This document shows positions 1 to 11,092 of a DNA stretch of 64,000 nucleotides, in pieces. Both the position numbers and the translations under genes were made by a program. Below the pieces are notes generated by a model that worked only from the letters and a program-made list of their open reading frames with translations, ran no database searches and was not told the origin of the DNA. The DNA comes from Bacteroidales bacterium (GTDB taxonomy: Bacteria > Bacteroidota > Bacteroidia > Bacteroidales > UBA3824): contig JAEERW010000005.1 of NCBI GenBank assembly GCA_016286055.1, forward strand, positions 62,001 to 126,000. Direction: 5' to 3'. The number at the start of each line of letters is the position of its first letter. The stretch's first letter is position 1.

Positions 1-244
1 ATACAAATTAATGTGTGGTTTCTGCCACTGAAACTCTCCTTGCCATAGTGGCAATACAGAGGGACACCCGCTTTTTGAAGGGGTCTTTTCAATTTGTACA
101 ATATCCTGTTTGTCAAGGTTTTATTGATATCCAATAAAAGGGTTGAAAACATTGTTTTATATTGCTATGTGTATTGGTTAATTCGTTTGTGAGGTTGTTT
201 ATCTGAAAAGAACTATAATATTGGTTTCAATTAATATAATCAAA

Positions 245-1132
245 TCATTTATATTTTTCTATTTCCTCGTGAGACGGCAGCCAATTGATAACACGGTTAA
301 CATCAGGATACTTTTTTGATACTTTCATTATTACAGTATCTCCAATTTCTATTTTGCGGAAAACATCAAAATATGCTTCATTGTTACGTTTTACATAATA
401 TGCCGTAAACATTCCTTTTTTGATTCCGACAAGTATTATTCCCCAAGTTTTCTTATTGGAAGGCCAATCATTTTTTACAGATTTACGAATCACATAGCCT
501 AATGAAATGTATGATTGAGCAAGAGCATCATCAACTTGTTTTTGTATTAATTTTTTTATTTCTTGCTCCCTTTCCTTGGTTGTCTTATAGTTACTATATT
601 TGTGGTAAACAGCCTTGTAGGTTTCGTCGGGGAGCCTTTGTAAATAATCTTGCACCTCAGGTATTATTTGTGATGGTTCTAATTTTAAATCGCGGTAACA
701 CTCCTCCGGCAAAATGCCTAAATCAATGGCTTCGACAGTGTCGATACGCTTAAAATGGTCATCGACATCTGGCCCCCGATAAAAGCCTGTAGAAAACACT
801 TCAACATCTATACCATCAATAGATAATGGATAATCATATTTAGGGTAGAATTTCCATTCACCTATATATGTATTCGAATCTTTGTTATGCATATGGTAGC
901 AACAAAAACCTTCATATTTATATTTATTTGATGTGGTGTCGTTGCAATAATGCAAAAAACTACCGTCTGCGTTTATAAGTACATAATGCAAAACGCCTTT
1001 TTCCAAACTATTTTTGTGTAGATATACGCCTACACAGTCTTCCTCTTCTATTGATGAAAAGCACGAAACCATAGACATCAAAAGAATCAAGACAATTACG
1101 ATTCTATTTAAAAATTGGTTCATCATATTCAA
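245..1132 (-). CDS. hypothetical lipoprotein
   Basis: 295-aa ORF with N-terminal hydrophobic segment ending in a lipobox-like Cys (LLMSMVSC). Confidence 0.7.
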   Translation of the reverse strand: MNMMNQFLNRIVIVLILLMSMVSCFSSIEEEDCVGVYLHKNSLEKGVLHYVLINADGSFLHYCNDTTSNKYKYEGFCCYHMHNKDSNTYIGEWKFYPKYDYPLSIDGIDVEVFSTGFYRGPDVDDHFKRIDTVEAIDLGILPEECYRDLKLEPSQIIPEVQDYLQRLPDETYKAVYHKYSNYKTTKEREQEIKKLIQKQVDDALAQSYISLGYVIRKSVKNDWPSNKKTWGIILVGIKKGMFTAYYVKRNNEAYFDVFRKIEIGDTVIMKVSKKYPDVNRVINWLPSHEEIEKYK

Positions 1133-1225
1133 TTACAAAGTTGAAATTTTGTATTATGGTTCTCATTTTTACGTTTTCTGTTTCTTCGAGGCGAAGTAAG
1201 GTATTAAAAATCAAATTACCAAATG

Positions 1226-4200
1226 TTATTTATTCTTTTTGCTAAAAATATCCTTCTTCTTCAAGCACATAACCGGCAGCACCAGCACCACGCCTACAAG
1301 CGACATTACCAAGCCGCCGATGGTGCCTACTGCCATTGGAAACCAAAAGCCTTCTGCCTCAGACCCTACTATAAAGGGTACAAAGCCGAGCGCAGTGCTG
1401 AGGACGGTGAGCATTATGGGTACAATTTTTACGTTAAAGGCTTTAAAATAGGCAGTTGCGGGTTTCATTCGCCGCTTGTATTTTTTAAACTCGTTGACAA
1501 TATAGATACTTGCGTTTACCGTGATGCCGCACAAAAGCACCATTGCCGCAAATCCTCCTATGTCGAACTTGATAGAAAAGAGGTAAAACGCCAAAAACAG
1601 CCCGATATACGACACAGGAATAATGCCGATTATGGCAAACGGATAGCGCAACGAATCAAATAGCACCGCCGTAACAAACACAATAACAGCAAGTATGAGG
1701 GCAAGCAAAATGTAATGTTTGGCTTCGTTGGGCCGCCACCAATAATAAGATTGGTTGTAACTAATAGAATAGCCCACAGGCAAACGCAGGCGATAAATAG
1801 AATCAGCCTCGGCAGAAACCTTGCCGCCCATCACCGACGAACCAATATATTCGTATTGGAGACAAAGTTGGTATTGTTGGTTTTTCTTAACTATCTGGTC
1901 TGCTGCTTGTTGCTTGCTAATTTCGCACAGTTCCGAAATCTTATAATGCCGTCCGCCAATCTCCACGGGATGGTTGAGCAGCCACCAAAGGTTGTACTCC
2001 TCCGATTGTCGCGTATACATTACAATATCCTCCAAAACATTGCCGTTCCACACCGTTGCGCAACGTTGGTCGTTGACAAAGGTTTGACGGAGAAGCCAAA
2101 AGAGATATTCTGCCGAAATGCCCTGACGAGCCATCACATCTTTGCGTGGAACAAGATGAAACTCCTGATAATCATTCTTATAATACTGCTGCTCGGCGTT
2201 GATATTCACCTCTTTGATACGCTTAAACGAGAGAAGATGTTTTTTAACGCTATCCGCCCATTGAAGAAGAGTTTCGTAGTTGTAGCCAGCCATATCGAGG
2301 CGATACGAGCCTGTGGTTTCGCGTACCGAATTTGAAAAACCCTGATCTTGAAGACCATAGACGCTCCAACTGCCTCCGCCGAGTTGCAACCCTTTGCTTA
2401 TGATGTTGGATTTGAGGGTATAAGGAAACGCACCGTGCTCCACATCCTTGTTGAAACGTATGCTGATATGTCCCTGCATAGCCTGCACCGACGATTCAAA
2501 CTGCTTGATTTCCTTATAAGTAGACAGGAAACTCTCCATTTTGCGAATCAGCACATCCATCTGTTGAAAAGTGGTGCCGTAGGGAAGAGTGGCGTAAACT
2601 TGAAGCACCACCTCATTATCGCTGTTCCAATAATTTCCGTCCATAACTTTTTCGGCAAAAAGGCGTAGAGTTCCACCAAAAATAACATCGGTATATGGAC
2701 GAATATTTTCATTGTAAATTTTAGTGCCAAACACATTGTTGTAAATCTTTGCCCAAAAACTTTCATTGTTGATTTCTTTCGGCATTAAGAAAAAAGGAAT
2801 ACCAAACGCCAAAATTACTATACAAAGAGCCGTTTTCTTAAAACGAACAAGAAAGTAAACTATCTTGCGATAAACACGATTTAGGTAAACAGCCACCAAA
2901 AGTTTTACCTTATAAAATTTTAACACAGATTTTTGTTTCTGCAAACTGAGAATTGCTGGTACAAGCCAAAGAGCCACAAACACCGAAACTATAAGATTTA
3001 CAATAATAACCACTGAAAAATCATAGAGGCTGAGTTTTACCTTATCATCTAAGAAAAACACCACCGAAAGCGCACCCACAGTGGTAAGCGTGGCCGCCAC
3101 AATAGGCAAAATAGCAGCAAGATTGTGTTCTCTGCGCCAATGGTCTGCCATAATAATGGTGTTGTCGATAATAAGATTCAAAGAAATTGTGATACCTGCC
3201 AACGAATACAACTGCAACTCCACACCAAGCAAGTAATAGACCAAGCACGCCACAGCCAAATTGCACACAAGGCTACAAGTGACCATAAGCACGTGACGCC
3301 AACTAAAAGTTGTTAACCAAATGAAAACCAAGAGTATAAGCACCGTAAGCGACGAACGGAAATAAATTTTGTCTAATTCGCCACGAATGCGCTCTGTGGC
3401 ATCGTAAGCAAGGTTAAGTTCGTATCCGTGAGGCAGTTTGCGTTTTAGTTCGGCGATTTTGGCAACAGCCTTTTTTTGAAGTTCTATTTGGTTGGCAGAT
3501 TCGGAGGCGTAGAGCGAAAGGTAGATGGAGTTTAACCCATTGATACGGCGCACATAAGTAGGCGGAGCGTCGGTGATGGTCATCTTAACAAGGCGGTTGA
3601 GACATACGAGCGACGAATCGGGCAAGGGCAGATAAATATCATCGAGATTAAACACCGTGTCGGCAACGTTGGTGCTTAGCGTATACTTGCCTATATTCTT
3701 GTGAGAGCGATAGTTAGATATAGCCGACTGAATATCCATTTCGGAAATTCCAAGACGTTGCAACAGTTCGGAATCGTATTCCAAACGGCGTATTTTGCGT
3801 TCGGCGCCAGTGATTTCTACCTTAGTGATTTCGCCAATCTCGGCAAAGCCCGTTTGAAAGACATTTTCAGCAGTTTGCAAAATTTCTGACGGCGGCAGAA
3901 GGGCATTGACGGTATAAGAGAGAAAAGGACCTTGTGAATCGTCGGCGGCACTCTGCGTATAAATCGACGGATAAGATACACCTTGTGGCAAATCGCTCCA
4001 AACCTGACGGATAAGCGTGGAAACCTCAAAACGGGCAGCGTCGATGTCGGTATGCTTATCTAAACGCAGCGTAATGCGCCCACTGCCGTTTTGCGACGAC
4101 GATTCAATATCCTCAACGCCGCTCATTCGGGCAAACATAGCCTCCAAACGACTTGTAACCTCAGATTCCACCACCTTGCTTGTGGCTCCGTTCATCGAAA

Positions 4201-4339
4201 AATATACCGAAATCACAGGCATTTTTTCCGAAGGTTGGAGTTTCAACGGCAGATAAGGCAAAAACGCAAACCCTATAAGCGACAAGCATATAGCGGTAAC
4301 AATTACGGTAAAAGGCGATATGTTTTTTGCGTTTTTCAT
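1226..4339 (-). CDS. RND efflux permease (AcrB/HAE family), second permease of operon
   Basis: 1037 aa, RND topology; TM4 Asp motif LNLIIDNTIIMADHW; 4-bp start/stop overlap with upstream TolC gene. Confidence 0.9.
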   Translation of the reverse strand: MKNAKNISPFTVIVTAICLSLIGFAFLPYLPLKLQPSEKMPVISVYFSMNGATSKVVESEVTSRLEAMFARMSGVEDIESSSQNGSGRITLRLDKHTDIDAARFEVSTLIRQVWSDLPQGVSYPSIYTQSAADDSQGPFLSYTVNALLPPSEILQTAENVFQTGFAEIGEITKVEITGAERKIRRLEYDSELLQRLGISEMDIQSAISNYRSHKNIGKYTLSTNVADTVFNLDDIYLPLPDSSLVCLNRLVKMTITDAPPTYVRRINGLNSIYLSLYASESANQIELQKKAVAKIAELKRKLPHGYELNLAYDATERIRGELDKIYFRSSLTVLILLVFIWLTTFSWRHVLMVTCSLVCNLAVACLVYYLLGVELQLYSLAGITISLNLIIDNTIIMADHWRREHNLAAILPIVAATLTTVGALSVVFFLDDKVKLSLYDFSVVIIVNLIVSVFVALWLVPAILSLQKQKSVLKFYKVKLLVAVYLNRVYRKIVYFLVRFKKTALCIVILAFGIPFFLMPKEINNESFWAKIYNNVFGTKIYNENIRPYTDVIFGGTLRLFAEKVMDGNYWNSDNEVVLQVYATLPYGTTFQQMDVLIRKMESFLSTYKEIKQFESSVQAMQGHISIRFNKDVEHGAFPYTLKSNIISKGLQLGGGSWSVYGLQDQGFSNSVRETTGSYRLDMAGYNYETLLQWADSVKKHLLSFKRIKEVNINAEQQYYKNDYQEFHLVPRKDVMARQGISAEYLFWLLRQTFVNDQRCATVWNGNVLEDIVMYTRQSEEYNLWWLLNHPVEIGGRHYKISELCEISKQQAADQIVKKNQQYQLCLQYEYIGSSVMGGKVSAEADSIYRLRLPVGYSISYNQSYYWWRPNEAKHYILLALILAVIVFVTAVLFDSLRYPFAIIGIIPVSYIGLFLAFYLFSIKFDIGGFAAMVLLCGITVNASIYIVNEFKKYKRRMKPATAYFKAFNVKIVPIMLTVLSTALGFVPFIVGSEAEGFWFPMAVGTIGGLVMSLVGVVLVLPVMCLKKKDIFSKKNK

Positions 4340-5808
4340 CTTAGATTTTCAAAGTCAAACTGTTCGGAAAGCGAAACACCAGCGGCAAAATCGTAAAGAG
4401 TTTGCTGACGCAGGCTATAATAGCATTGCCAATATTGATACATTGTTGATACATAATTGTTTAAAGCCGTTTGCAAACGCTGTTGCGATGCCGAAAGTGT
4501 GGTAATATCAATAGCCGCATTTTGAAAACGCTGCACATTGGCATTGTAAACTTCTTGGGCAATGTTTTGAGTCTCTTGTGCGCTTTGCAGTAGGTAATAT
4601 CTTGATTTTAATTCACTTATGGTAACAATCAAGTTTTGTTCCAACTCTTGAATATTTTGTTCTTGATCGATACGGGCAATGTTGAGCGAGTTTTCCGCCT
4701 GATTCCGTTGACCCTTGCGCACACCCCAGTCTACAATAGGAATTGCAAGCGAAACCGAAACCACATCGCGGCGCATAGGGTCGTTGTAAACATCTTCAAA
4801 TTTTTCTGCCTGCTGGTTAAACCCTATACTTGCATTAACACTCGCAGTAAAACGGTTCTGTTTTTTTACACGATCCAACTCGCGTTCCGCCTCTGTTACC
4901 GACTGCATTTTTTCTAAGATTAAATAACTGTTTTGATGCATATAATCAAGGGCTTGGTGAGTGTCAACATCAAATTCTTCGGGGTTATCGGGGAGAATAA
5001 GTATAATGTCGGTATCCTTGTCAATGCCAAGATAAGTAGTCAAATTTAGCGATGCTTTTTTAACAGCAACCTCAGCCTCATAGACCGAATTTTTGGCGTT
5101 TACCACATCTAATTGCAAAGTCATAAGGTCAGTTTTGGTAATAGAGGCAATTTGAAACTTCCGCTGACCCATAACATAAAGCGAATCGCATCTATCTACT
5201 TGATTTTTTGCGTTTTTCAATTGATATTGTGCTTGTGCAAGATTAAAGAAATATGCAAGCGCAGTGGAGGCAATCTGTTCGGCATTATAGATATATTGCA
5301 GTTTGGCTTTTTCAAATTTAACGGGTTCTATCTTCTTGTCCCACTTGAACTTATTATATCCAAACATTATGTGCGAATATCCAATGCTGAGCGGAACCGA
5401 TGAAAACTGATTGTAGGTAGTTGCACCAAAATATCTAAGATAATCGAGACTTGTATTAATTGTAAAAGTTCCGCCCAAAGGTGTAAAATTCTGCGAAAGA
5501 ATAAGGTTTCCATTGGCAAGATACGATTTTTGCTGACGGTAAACGTCCATATCACTTTCGGAATCGTAACGCGAAATCAACTGACGGTTGTAAGCCACAG
5601 GGGTTAACTGCAACGTTAGCGAAGGCAATCTATCTGCCTTGTAATTACGCCATTGCCAATAACTTGACATATACATATTTTTGTATCTAAACGCCGTGAG
5701 CGAACTATCCTGAGCAAGACGGATAACCTCAGGTAGTGTAAGAACCTTTTGAGCGTTAGATATTTGCGCAAAAATCAAAATCAATATTATAATAAAACTA
5801 TTTTTCAT
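4336..5808 (-). CDS. TolC family outer membrane efflux protein
   Basis: 490 aa, signal peptide, two long coiled-coil halves typical of outer membrane efflux proteins; sits between two RND genes. Confidence 0.9.
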   Translation of the reverse strand: MKNSFIIILILIFAQISNAQKVLTLPEVIRLAQDSSLTAFRYKNMYMSSYWQWRNYKADRLPSLTLQLTPVAYNRQLISRYDSESDMDVYRQQKSYLANGNLILSQNFTPLGGTFTINTSLDYLRYFGATTYNQFSSVPLSIGYSHIMFGYNKFKWDKKIEPVKFEKAKLQYIYNAEQIASTALAYFFNLAQAQYQLKNAKNQVDRCDSLYVMGQRKFQIASITKTDLMTLQLDVVNAKNSVYEAEVAVKKASLNLTTYLGIDKDTDIILILPDNPEEFDVDTHQALDYMHQNSYLILEKMQSVTEAERELDRVKKQNRFTASVNASIGFNQQAEKFEDVYNDPMRRDVVSVSLAIPIVDWGVRKGQRNQAENSLNIARIDQEQNIQELEQNLIVTISELKSRYYLLQSAQETQNIAQEVYNANVQRFQNAAIDITTLSASQQRLQTALNNYVSTMYQYWQCYYSLRQQTLYDFAAGVSLSEQFDFENLR

Positions 5809-8800
5809 AACTTTTTGGTTTTACTAAAACAATATATATCAACGGCATCACGAACAAACTAACAAAAGTGCCGACAGCCATTGTAGAAATCATAGCCACA
5901 GCCAAAGGCTGTTGCAATTCGGAACCCATATCGGATGTAAACAAAATAGGCAACGCCGCTCCGATAGTGGTGAGCGAGGTCATAACAATAGCCCTGAGTC
6001 TGCGCTGTCCTGCCGTGTGAACAGCCGTAGCAATCGACATTCCTTGCTTGCGCAACTCGTTGATAGTGTCGAGTTTAAGAATAGAATCGTTAACAATAAT
6101 ACCGCACGAAACTATAATGCCAATGCCCGACATCAAATTGAGTGTGCAACCGCTAAGCCACAGAACCACAAGGGCAAAGCACACGTCGATAGGAATCTCT
6201 ACCATCACAATCAAAGGTTGCAGAAAACTCTCAAACTGAGCGCACATAATAAAGTACATCAGCATTATAGAAATCAAAAGAATCACTGCCAACTGCTTAA
6301 CCATAGCCTTGTTTCCAAAGAAAGCACCAGAAAAATCCACATCCCAACGATTGGTAGAATTTACAACCGAACGCACTGTATTACAAAGTGTTTCGGCATC
6401 GTCAACATCATAGAAATATATCGGCACATAACGTCCGTTTTTGCCAGCGGTAACGGTTTTTAATTCTTGTGCGGTGGTCTGCCTTACCAAACGTCGGATT
6501 GGCACGTAAGTATTTGATTTACTATTGTTATCAAACACATTTATAAAACCTTCGGCAATGAATTTATCTACATTATTACCATCGCCTTTGATATATACAG
6601 GCATATATTGATTATAAGAATGAAGTTCGGTAACTTGCTCACCCGCCACCACTTCGGTAATAAGGTTTTGCAGAGTTTGAATATTTACATTATATAATTG
6701 TAGAGCCTGACGGTCGATAATCAAAAGTTTTTGAGGTACAAATGCAAGAGTAGACGAATGTTGGTCGGGCAAAGCGGTTTTTATCTTGCCCTCAATATCC
6801 TTAATCTCATCGCTTGAAGCCTCGTAGCCACGCTCCGAAAGTTGCGCCACTATATCAGCCTCAGCAGTTTCAAATAGTTTTTCAAAGATAGTAACAGGAG
6901 GGGAAAATTTAACCGAAGCATTAGGATAATTATCTTTAAGCCAAAGTCTTATAGCATTATTCAAAGGAGCGATACTGTCGGGCGAAGAGGTTTTAAAATA
7001 TAGTTCCGCCTCGGTTTTAGACAGTTGGTTGGCTTGGTCTACCACATAATCTTGCACACCGATATAAGCCGTAGACTCAATTGGAATATCGTTTACTGCG
7101 CTGAGCAGCAGTTGAGTACGGCGGCGGTTTTCATCGATGTTTATATCATCGTTCCACTCGATAGAAGACACTTGTTCATAATAATCAATTTTTGGCATTT
7201 TACTTTTGCCAATAACTGTAAACATAAGCCAACAGAGCGGCAAAGTTAGCAAAACAATGATAATCACAACTTTTTTATGATTTAAAATAAAGTCGAACAC
7301 ACGGTTGTAACCTGCCGATATTGTTTGGATATGTCCTCGGTTTTCATAGCCTTTTTTGGCAACAGATTTTGCCATAAACACACGGTATACCACCGGCAGA
7401 AGCATAATTCCCACCATATACGACACCGCCAAACCAGCCGTTATAGCAAAAGCCTGATCGCTGAAAATTGCACCTGCCATTCCATCTATGAAAACCAATG
7501 GTACAAACACCGCCACTGTGGTGAGCGACGAACTTAAAAGCGGCGTAATCAATTCGTTAGTAGCACCCACACACGATGTACGGAGAGTGCGTCCACGCTG
7601 CTGCCATTGGGCAATGTTTTCGCAGACAATCAGCGAGTTATCTATCATCATACCCACCACAAGAATCAATCCCGAAAGCGATACAATATTCATAGATTTT
7701 CCAAACACGTAAAACGGTACAAATGTGATAATTACCGACGTTATCATACTTATACCAATCACCATCGATGAACGCAATCCGCCCATAAACATTATTGCCA
7801 CAAAAATTATGAGCAAAAATCCCAAAATCAAGTTTTGTTTTAGGTTTGAAATTGTATAATCCAAAAGTTCGGTCTGATTTCTACAAATCTGAAAATCAAG
7901 GTTAGGAAACTGCTCCGAAAACTGCTCCACAATTTCGTTGATACGGCCGCGCATTGCATCCAAACCTTCGTCAGACTGCTTGATAACTGCAAGAGTTACA
8001 ACACGTTTGCCACCAGCCATCGACAATCCTTGCTCCTTAACAGTAGAGGTTTCGATACGGCAGACATCCTTCAACTGAATAATCCTTTCGCCCGATTTGA
8101 TATAGATATTTTCTACATCGTTTTTACCAGCAAGAATTGTTGCCACCTTGATGGTATATTCATAGATTCCGTCTTTTACACGCATACTTCCCGCGTCACG
8201 GTTGTTGTTTTGGAGAGCATTGGTAATATCTTGAATTTCAAGACCATAAACACGCATTTTGTCCATATCTGGCGTTACCATAATACACTGCGACGGAATA
8301 CCTGTAATATCTGCCATAGCCACCTCGGGCAGTTGCTCCACACGTCGGCGGATGATGTTTTCTACCGCCTGACACATCTGCAAAAACTCCGTCTGGTCGC
8401 CCTTATCGTCTTTAAGTGAGATATTTAGATAAAAAACTGGAATATCGGTAGCACTCGCCTTGATAGCCTTTGGACGCTTGGTAGATGGCGGCAGATAATT
8501 CATTGCGGCATCGATTTTTTCATTAACCTCGATATATGCGTAATCGGTGTTGGTGCCAAATTTAAAACGCATATTAATAATGCCGATACCGTCGCGCACC
8601 TGACTTGTAATCTCGTCTAAACCGTTAACTTGCAGCATATTATTGCGCAGCGGCTGTACCACAGTGTTTTCTAATTCCGACGACGACATATCAGCATCAG
8701 AAGTTTGAATGGTAATCTGCGGAATGGCAATATCGGGCAAAAGCGACACCGGCAAAGTGTTGTACATAACCGCGCCAATTATCACAAACGCCAAAAAAGC

Positions 8801-8839
8801 CATTATCACCGCAACGGGACGCCTAACTAAAAAATCCAC
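5798..8839 (-). CDS. RND efflux permease (AcrB/HAE family)
   Basis: MDFLVRRPVAVIMAFLAF N-terminus (GTG start), GMMIDNSLIVCENI TM4 motif, 1013 aa. Confidence 0.95.
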   Translation of the reverse strand: MDFLVRRPVAVIMAFLAFVIIGAVMYNTLPVSLLPDIAIPQITIQTSDADMSSSELENTVVQPLRNNMLQVNGLDEITSQVRDGIGIINMRFKFGTNTDYAYIEVNEKIDAAMNYLPPSTKRPKAIKASATDIPVFYLNISLKDDKGDQTEFLQMCQAVENIIRRRVEQLPEVAMADITGIPSQCIMVTPDMDKMRVYGLEIQDITNALQNNNRDAGSMRVKDGIYEYTIKVATILAGKNDVENIYIKSGERIIQLKDVCRIETSTVKEQGLSMAGGKRVVTLAVIKQSDEGLDAMRGRINEIVEQFSEQFPNLDFQICRNQTELLDYTISNLKQNLILGFLLIIFVAIMFMGGLRSSMVIGISMITSVIITFVPFYVFGKSMNIVSLSGLILVVGMMIDNSLIVCENIAQWQQRGRTLRTSCVGATNELITPLLSSSLTTVAVFVPLVFIDGMAGAIFSDQAFAITAGLAVSYMVGIMLLPVVYRVFMAKSVAKKGYENRGHIQTISAGYNRVFDFILNHKKVVIIIVLLTLPLCWLMFTVIGKSKMPKIDYYEQVSSIEWNDDINIDENRRRTQLLLSAVNDIPIESTAYIGVQDYVVDQANQLSKTEAELYFKTSSPDSIAPLNNAIRLWLKDNYPNASVKFSPPVTIFEKLFETAEADIVAQLSERGYEASSDEIKDIEGKIKTALPDQHSSTLAFVPQKLLIIDRQALQLYNVNIQTLQNLITEVVAGEQVTELHSYNQYMPVYIKGDGNNVDKFIAEGFINVFDNNSKSNTYVPIRRLVRQTTAQELKTVTAGKNGRYVPIYFYDVDDAETLCNTVRSVVNSTNRWDVDFSGAFFGNKAMVKQLAVILLISIMLMYFIMCAQFESFLQPLIVMVEIPIDVCFALVVLWLSGCTLNLMSGIGIIVSCGIIVNDSILKLDTINELRKQGMSIATAVHTAGQRRLRAIVMTSLTTIGAALPILFTSDMGSELQQPLAVAMISTMAVGTFVSLFVMPLIYIVLVKPKSYEK

Positions 8840-8875
8840 TGCTACAATATTTTTGGTTACACATCATATTCATAA

Positions 8876-9922
8876 TCAATAAATTATATCGCTACGGTCG
8901 GCAAGATAAGTGTTACCCGAAACCACCACCGAATCACCCTCGTTGATACCCGAAATTATGGCAATATGGGTGCTGTTTTCGATGGAAGTTTCCACATAGC
9001 ACCAATGCGCCTTATGATCTTTGGCAGTGAACACCACAGGACGGTTTGAACGCATTACCACAGCACTTTTGGGCACAGAAACAAACTCGCCCGCCTGCTG
9101 ACTAATTTTTACACTAACATTCATACCTTCAAATAGTTGCGATGGTTTAAAGATTTTAGCCTTTACCCTCACCATACCATTGGATTCTACCGTTGGATTC
9201 ACCTCGGTAACTTCGCCCTGCCAAGCCTTTCCGGGCATCGAAAACACCGAAATTTCTACCTTTTGACCAGTTTTCACAAACGAAAGTTCACTTTCAATGA
9301 TGGTAAAGTCCACAGTCATAGAGTTTTGGTCGATGATTCTACAAAAAGGTTTTGATTGCTGGGCAAGGTTGCTCGGCTTGTCGCTGAGATTGGCAACCAC
9401 ACCTGCAAAAGGTGCTTTGAGCGTGGTGTGCTCGTAATCATATTTGGCAGAATTGTACGACGCAAGTGTTTGAAGATAACCACTTTTCACCTCAGCCAAA
9501 TGCCTGATATTTTCGGGAATGTCGGGGTCGTCGGGACTGTACCCCTGCCCTATCAGAGCCTCCTTCATCTGCAATTTAGATTGTTCAAGAGCCGCCTCCG
9601 ACGATTCCATCTGATTTTTAAGTTTAAAAGCCTGCAAACGAGCCACCACAGCACCCTGCGAAACTGTCCGTCCGTTAGCAGTATAAACATCTGATATTGT
9701 GCCGTTTACCTCCCAATAAAGATCGGCAAAACGCCCAGCCGAAAGTTTGCCATTGCTCACAAGTTCTTGATTAAACTGCGACTTGGAGGCCAAAGCGGTT
9801 TCCACCTGCTGACGTTCATCGGCAATGATATTCTGCTGTCGCTCTTCATCGCCACCGCCACCCTTGCCGCAACTCATTGTCACAAACGGCAAACTAATTA
9901 ATAACCAATATTTTACACTCAT
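8876..9922 (-). CDS. RND efflux periplasmic adaptor subunit (MFP)
   Basis: Lipoprotein signal (MSCGKG); GTISDVYTANGRTVSQGAVVARL lipoyl-like hairpin; APFAGVVANLS; upstream of RND permease. Confidence 0.93.
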   Translation of the reverse strand: MSVKYWLLISLPFVTMSCGKGGGGDEERQQNIIADERQQVETALASKSQFNQELVSNGKLSAGRFADLYWEVNGTISDVYTANGRTVSQGAVVARLQAFKLKNQMESSEAALEQSKLQMKEALIGQGYSPDDPDIPENIRHLAEVKSGYLQTLASYNSAKYDYEHTTLKAPFAGVVANLSDKPSNLAQQSKPFCRIIDQNSMTVDFTIIESELSFVKTGQKVEISVFSMPGKAWQGEVTEVNPTVESNGMVRVKAKIFKPSQLFEGMNVSVKISQQAGEFVSVPKSAVVMRSNRPVVFTAKDHKAHWCYVETSIENSTHIAIISGINEGDSVVVSGNTYLADRSDIIY

Positions 9923-9999
9923 AAATATTAAATTAGTAAGTGTTACAAACTTAATGAATTTATTTATAATACAAAAAAATATTTAGCATAAAACTTTAC

Positions 10000-11019
10000 T
10001 CAATCAAATTTAATTTCATCCAAATCTAAATATCCGAATTGGATTGTATCTATAAATGAAAAATACAAACGGTTTTTGGTTTCATCATACGACAACCTGA
10101 ATGTTGAATAGCCCAAATCTAATGTTGCAACATAGTCACCATTCTTATTAAAAACCTGACAAAGATGTGCTTGGGTATAATCTGTCCAATTGTCTCCGTT
10201 GTATAAAGCAAGGAGATAATCATTTGTAAAACAACAATCTGTAAAAGTATATAAACCTGTGGTCTCAAAATCGGGTCCATAGATATTACATTGCAGATTA
10301 CCATCAAAATCAACAATACTTACCATATCATAATGCGTATTACATTCTGCCACAAGTCTATGTTTTTCAGATGCTGCAAATGCAAACTGTTGTTTATCAA
10401 CACGAGGGACAAAATCAAAGATTTTAGTTTCGCCTGTAAGCATATTAAAAATGCCAATTGTTTCATAAAAAGTGTTTACGCTTGTAGGTACTGTAATTTG
10501 AGCAATAGAAAAAGTGTCATTGACATAATGAAAGTCGGTCGGAATAGTTTTTTCAATAAGATTGCACTTGATGAAAGGAGTGTAAGTAGAATCGTTTACC
10601 AAACTATCCAAATTGTAACTCCGCATCTGATACGAGCCAAAATCACTCACAAACATTCCGCCTTGATGATTGTCAATAGCCTTTCCGATACTTACGTACT
10701 CAAAAGGTCCTTGACCCCATCGGCCTGTGGAACGAAGGAAATGATAATCTTCTTTATCAAAAACAAAAATCATATCATCATAAGACTTATTATCAATAGC
10801 CACAAGATAATTCTCTAGATTGCACAAAATTGAACCATTATGTAACACCACATCACCAAAATCAATCTCGTGAATCTTGTCCTTTACATTAATCACATTG
10901 TCGCGGGAACTCTGATTTTTTTCCGTGCTATTGGTAGATGAGCATCCGCAAACCATCAAGACAAGCACCATAGCCATAATACTTAATTTATTCATATTCA
11001 TACATTTAGTATTAAACAT
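10000..11019 (-). CDS. 6-bladed beta-propeller (BF3164-like) lipoprotein
   Basis: Lipobox LMVCGCSS; RSTGRWGQGPFEYVSIGKA and LLALYNGDNW motifs typical of the family; resembles 16594..17619. Confidence 0.75.
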   Translation of the reverse strand: MFNTKCMNMNKLSIMAMVLVLMVCGCSSTNSTEKNQSSRDNVINVKDKIHEIDFGDVVLHNGSILCNLENYLVAIDNKSYDDMIFVFDKEDYHFLRSTGRWGQGPFEYVSIGKAIDNHQGGMFVSDFGSYQMRSYNLDSLVNDSTYTPFIKCNLIEKTIPTDFHYVNDTFSIAQITVPTSVNTFYETIGIFNMLTGETKIFDFVPRVDKQQFAFAASEKHRLVAECNTHYDMVSIVDFDGNLQCNIYGPDFETTGLYTFTDCCFTNDYLLALYNGDNWTDYTQAHLCQVFNKNGDYVATLDLGYSTFRLSYDETKNRLYFSFIDTIQFGYLDLDEIKFD

Positions 11020-11092
11020 TTTATTTATTTGTACACATTAGACACCATAATTACAAAAATATTACAGGGGGAATGGAAAATTTTTTATTTTT

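Noticed and set aside
1-244. ORF-free window start with TTGCCA-TAG-TGGCAA palindrome (40-54)
   Set aside because: Short 6-bp arms, truncated context; could be regulatory or part of an upstream element, but not supportable here.
1715-2335. 206-aa + strand ORF in RND permease
   Set aside because: Antisense shadow of a long conserved gene.
5912-6463. 183-aa + strand ORF in RND permease
   Set aside because: Antisense shadow; Arg/His-rich random-looking composition.
10291-10818. 175-aa + strand ORF
   Set aside because: Antisense to the propeller lipoprotein; no motif support.
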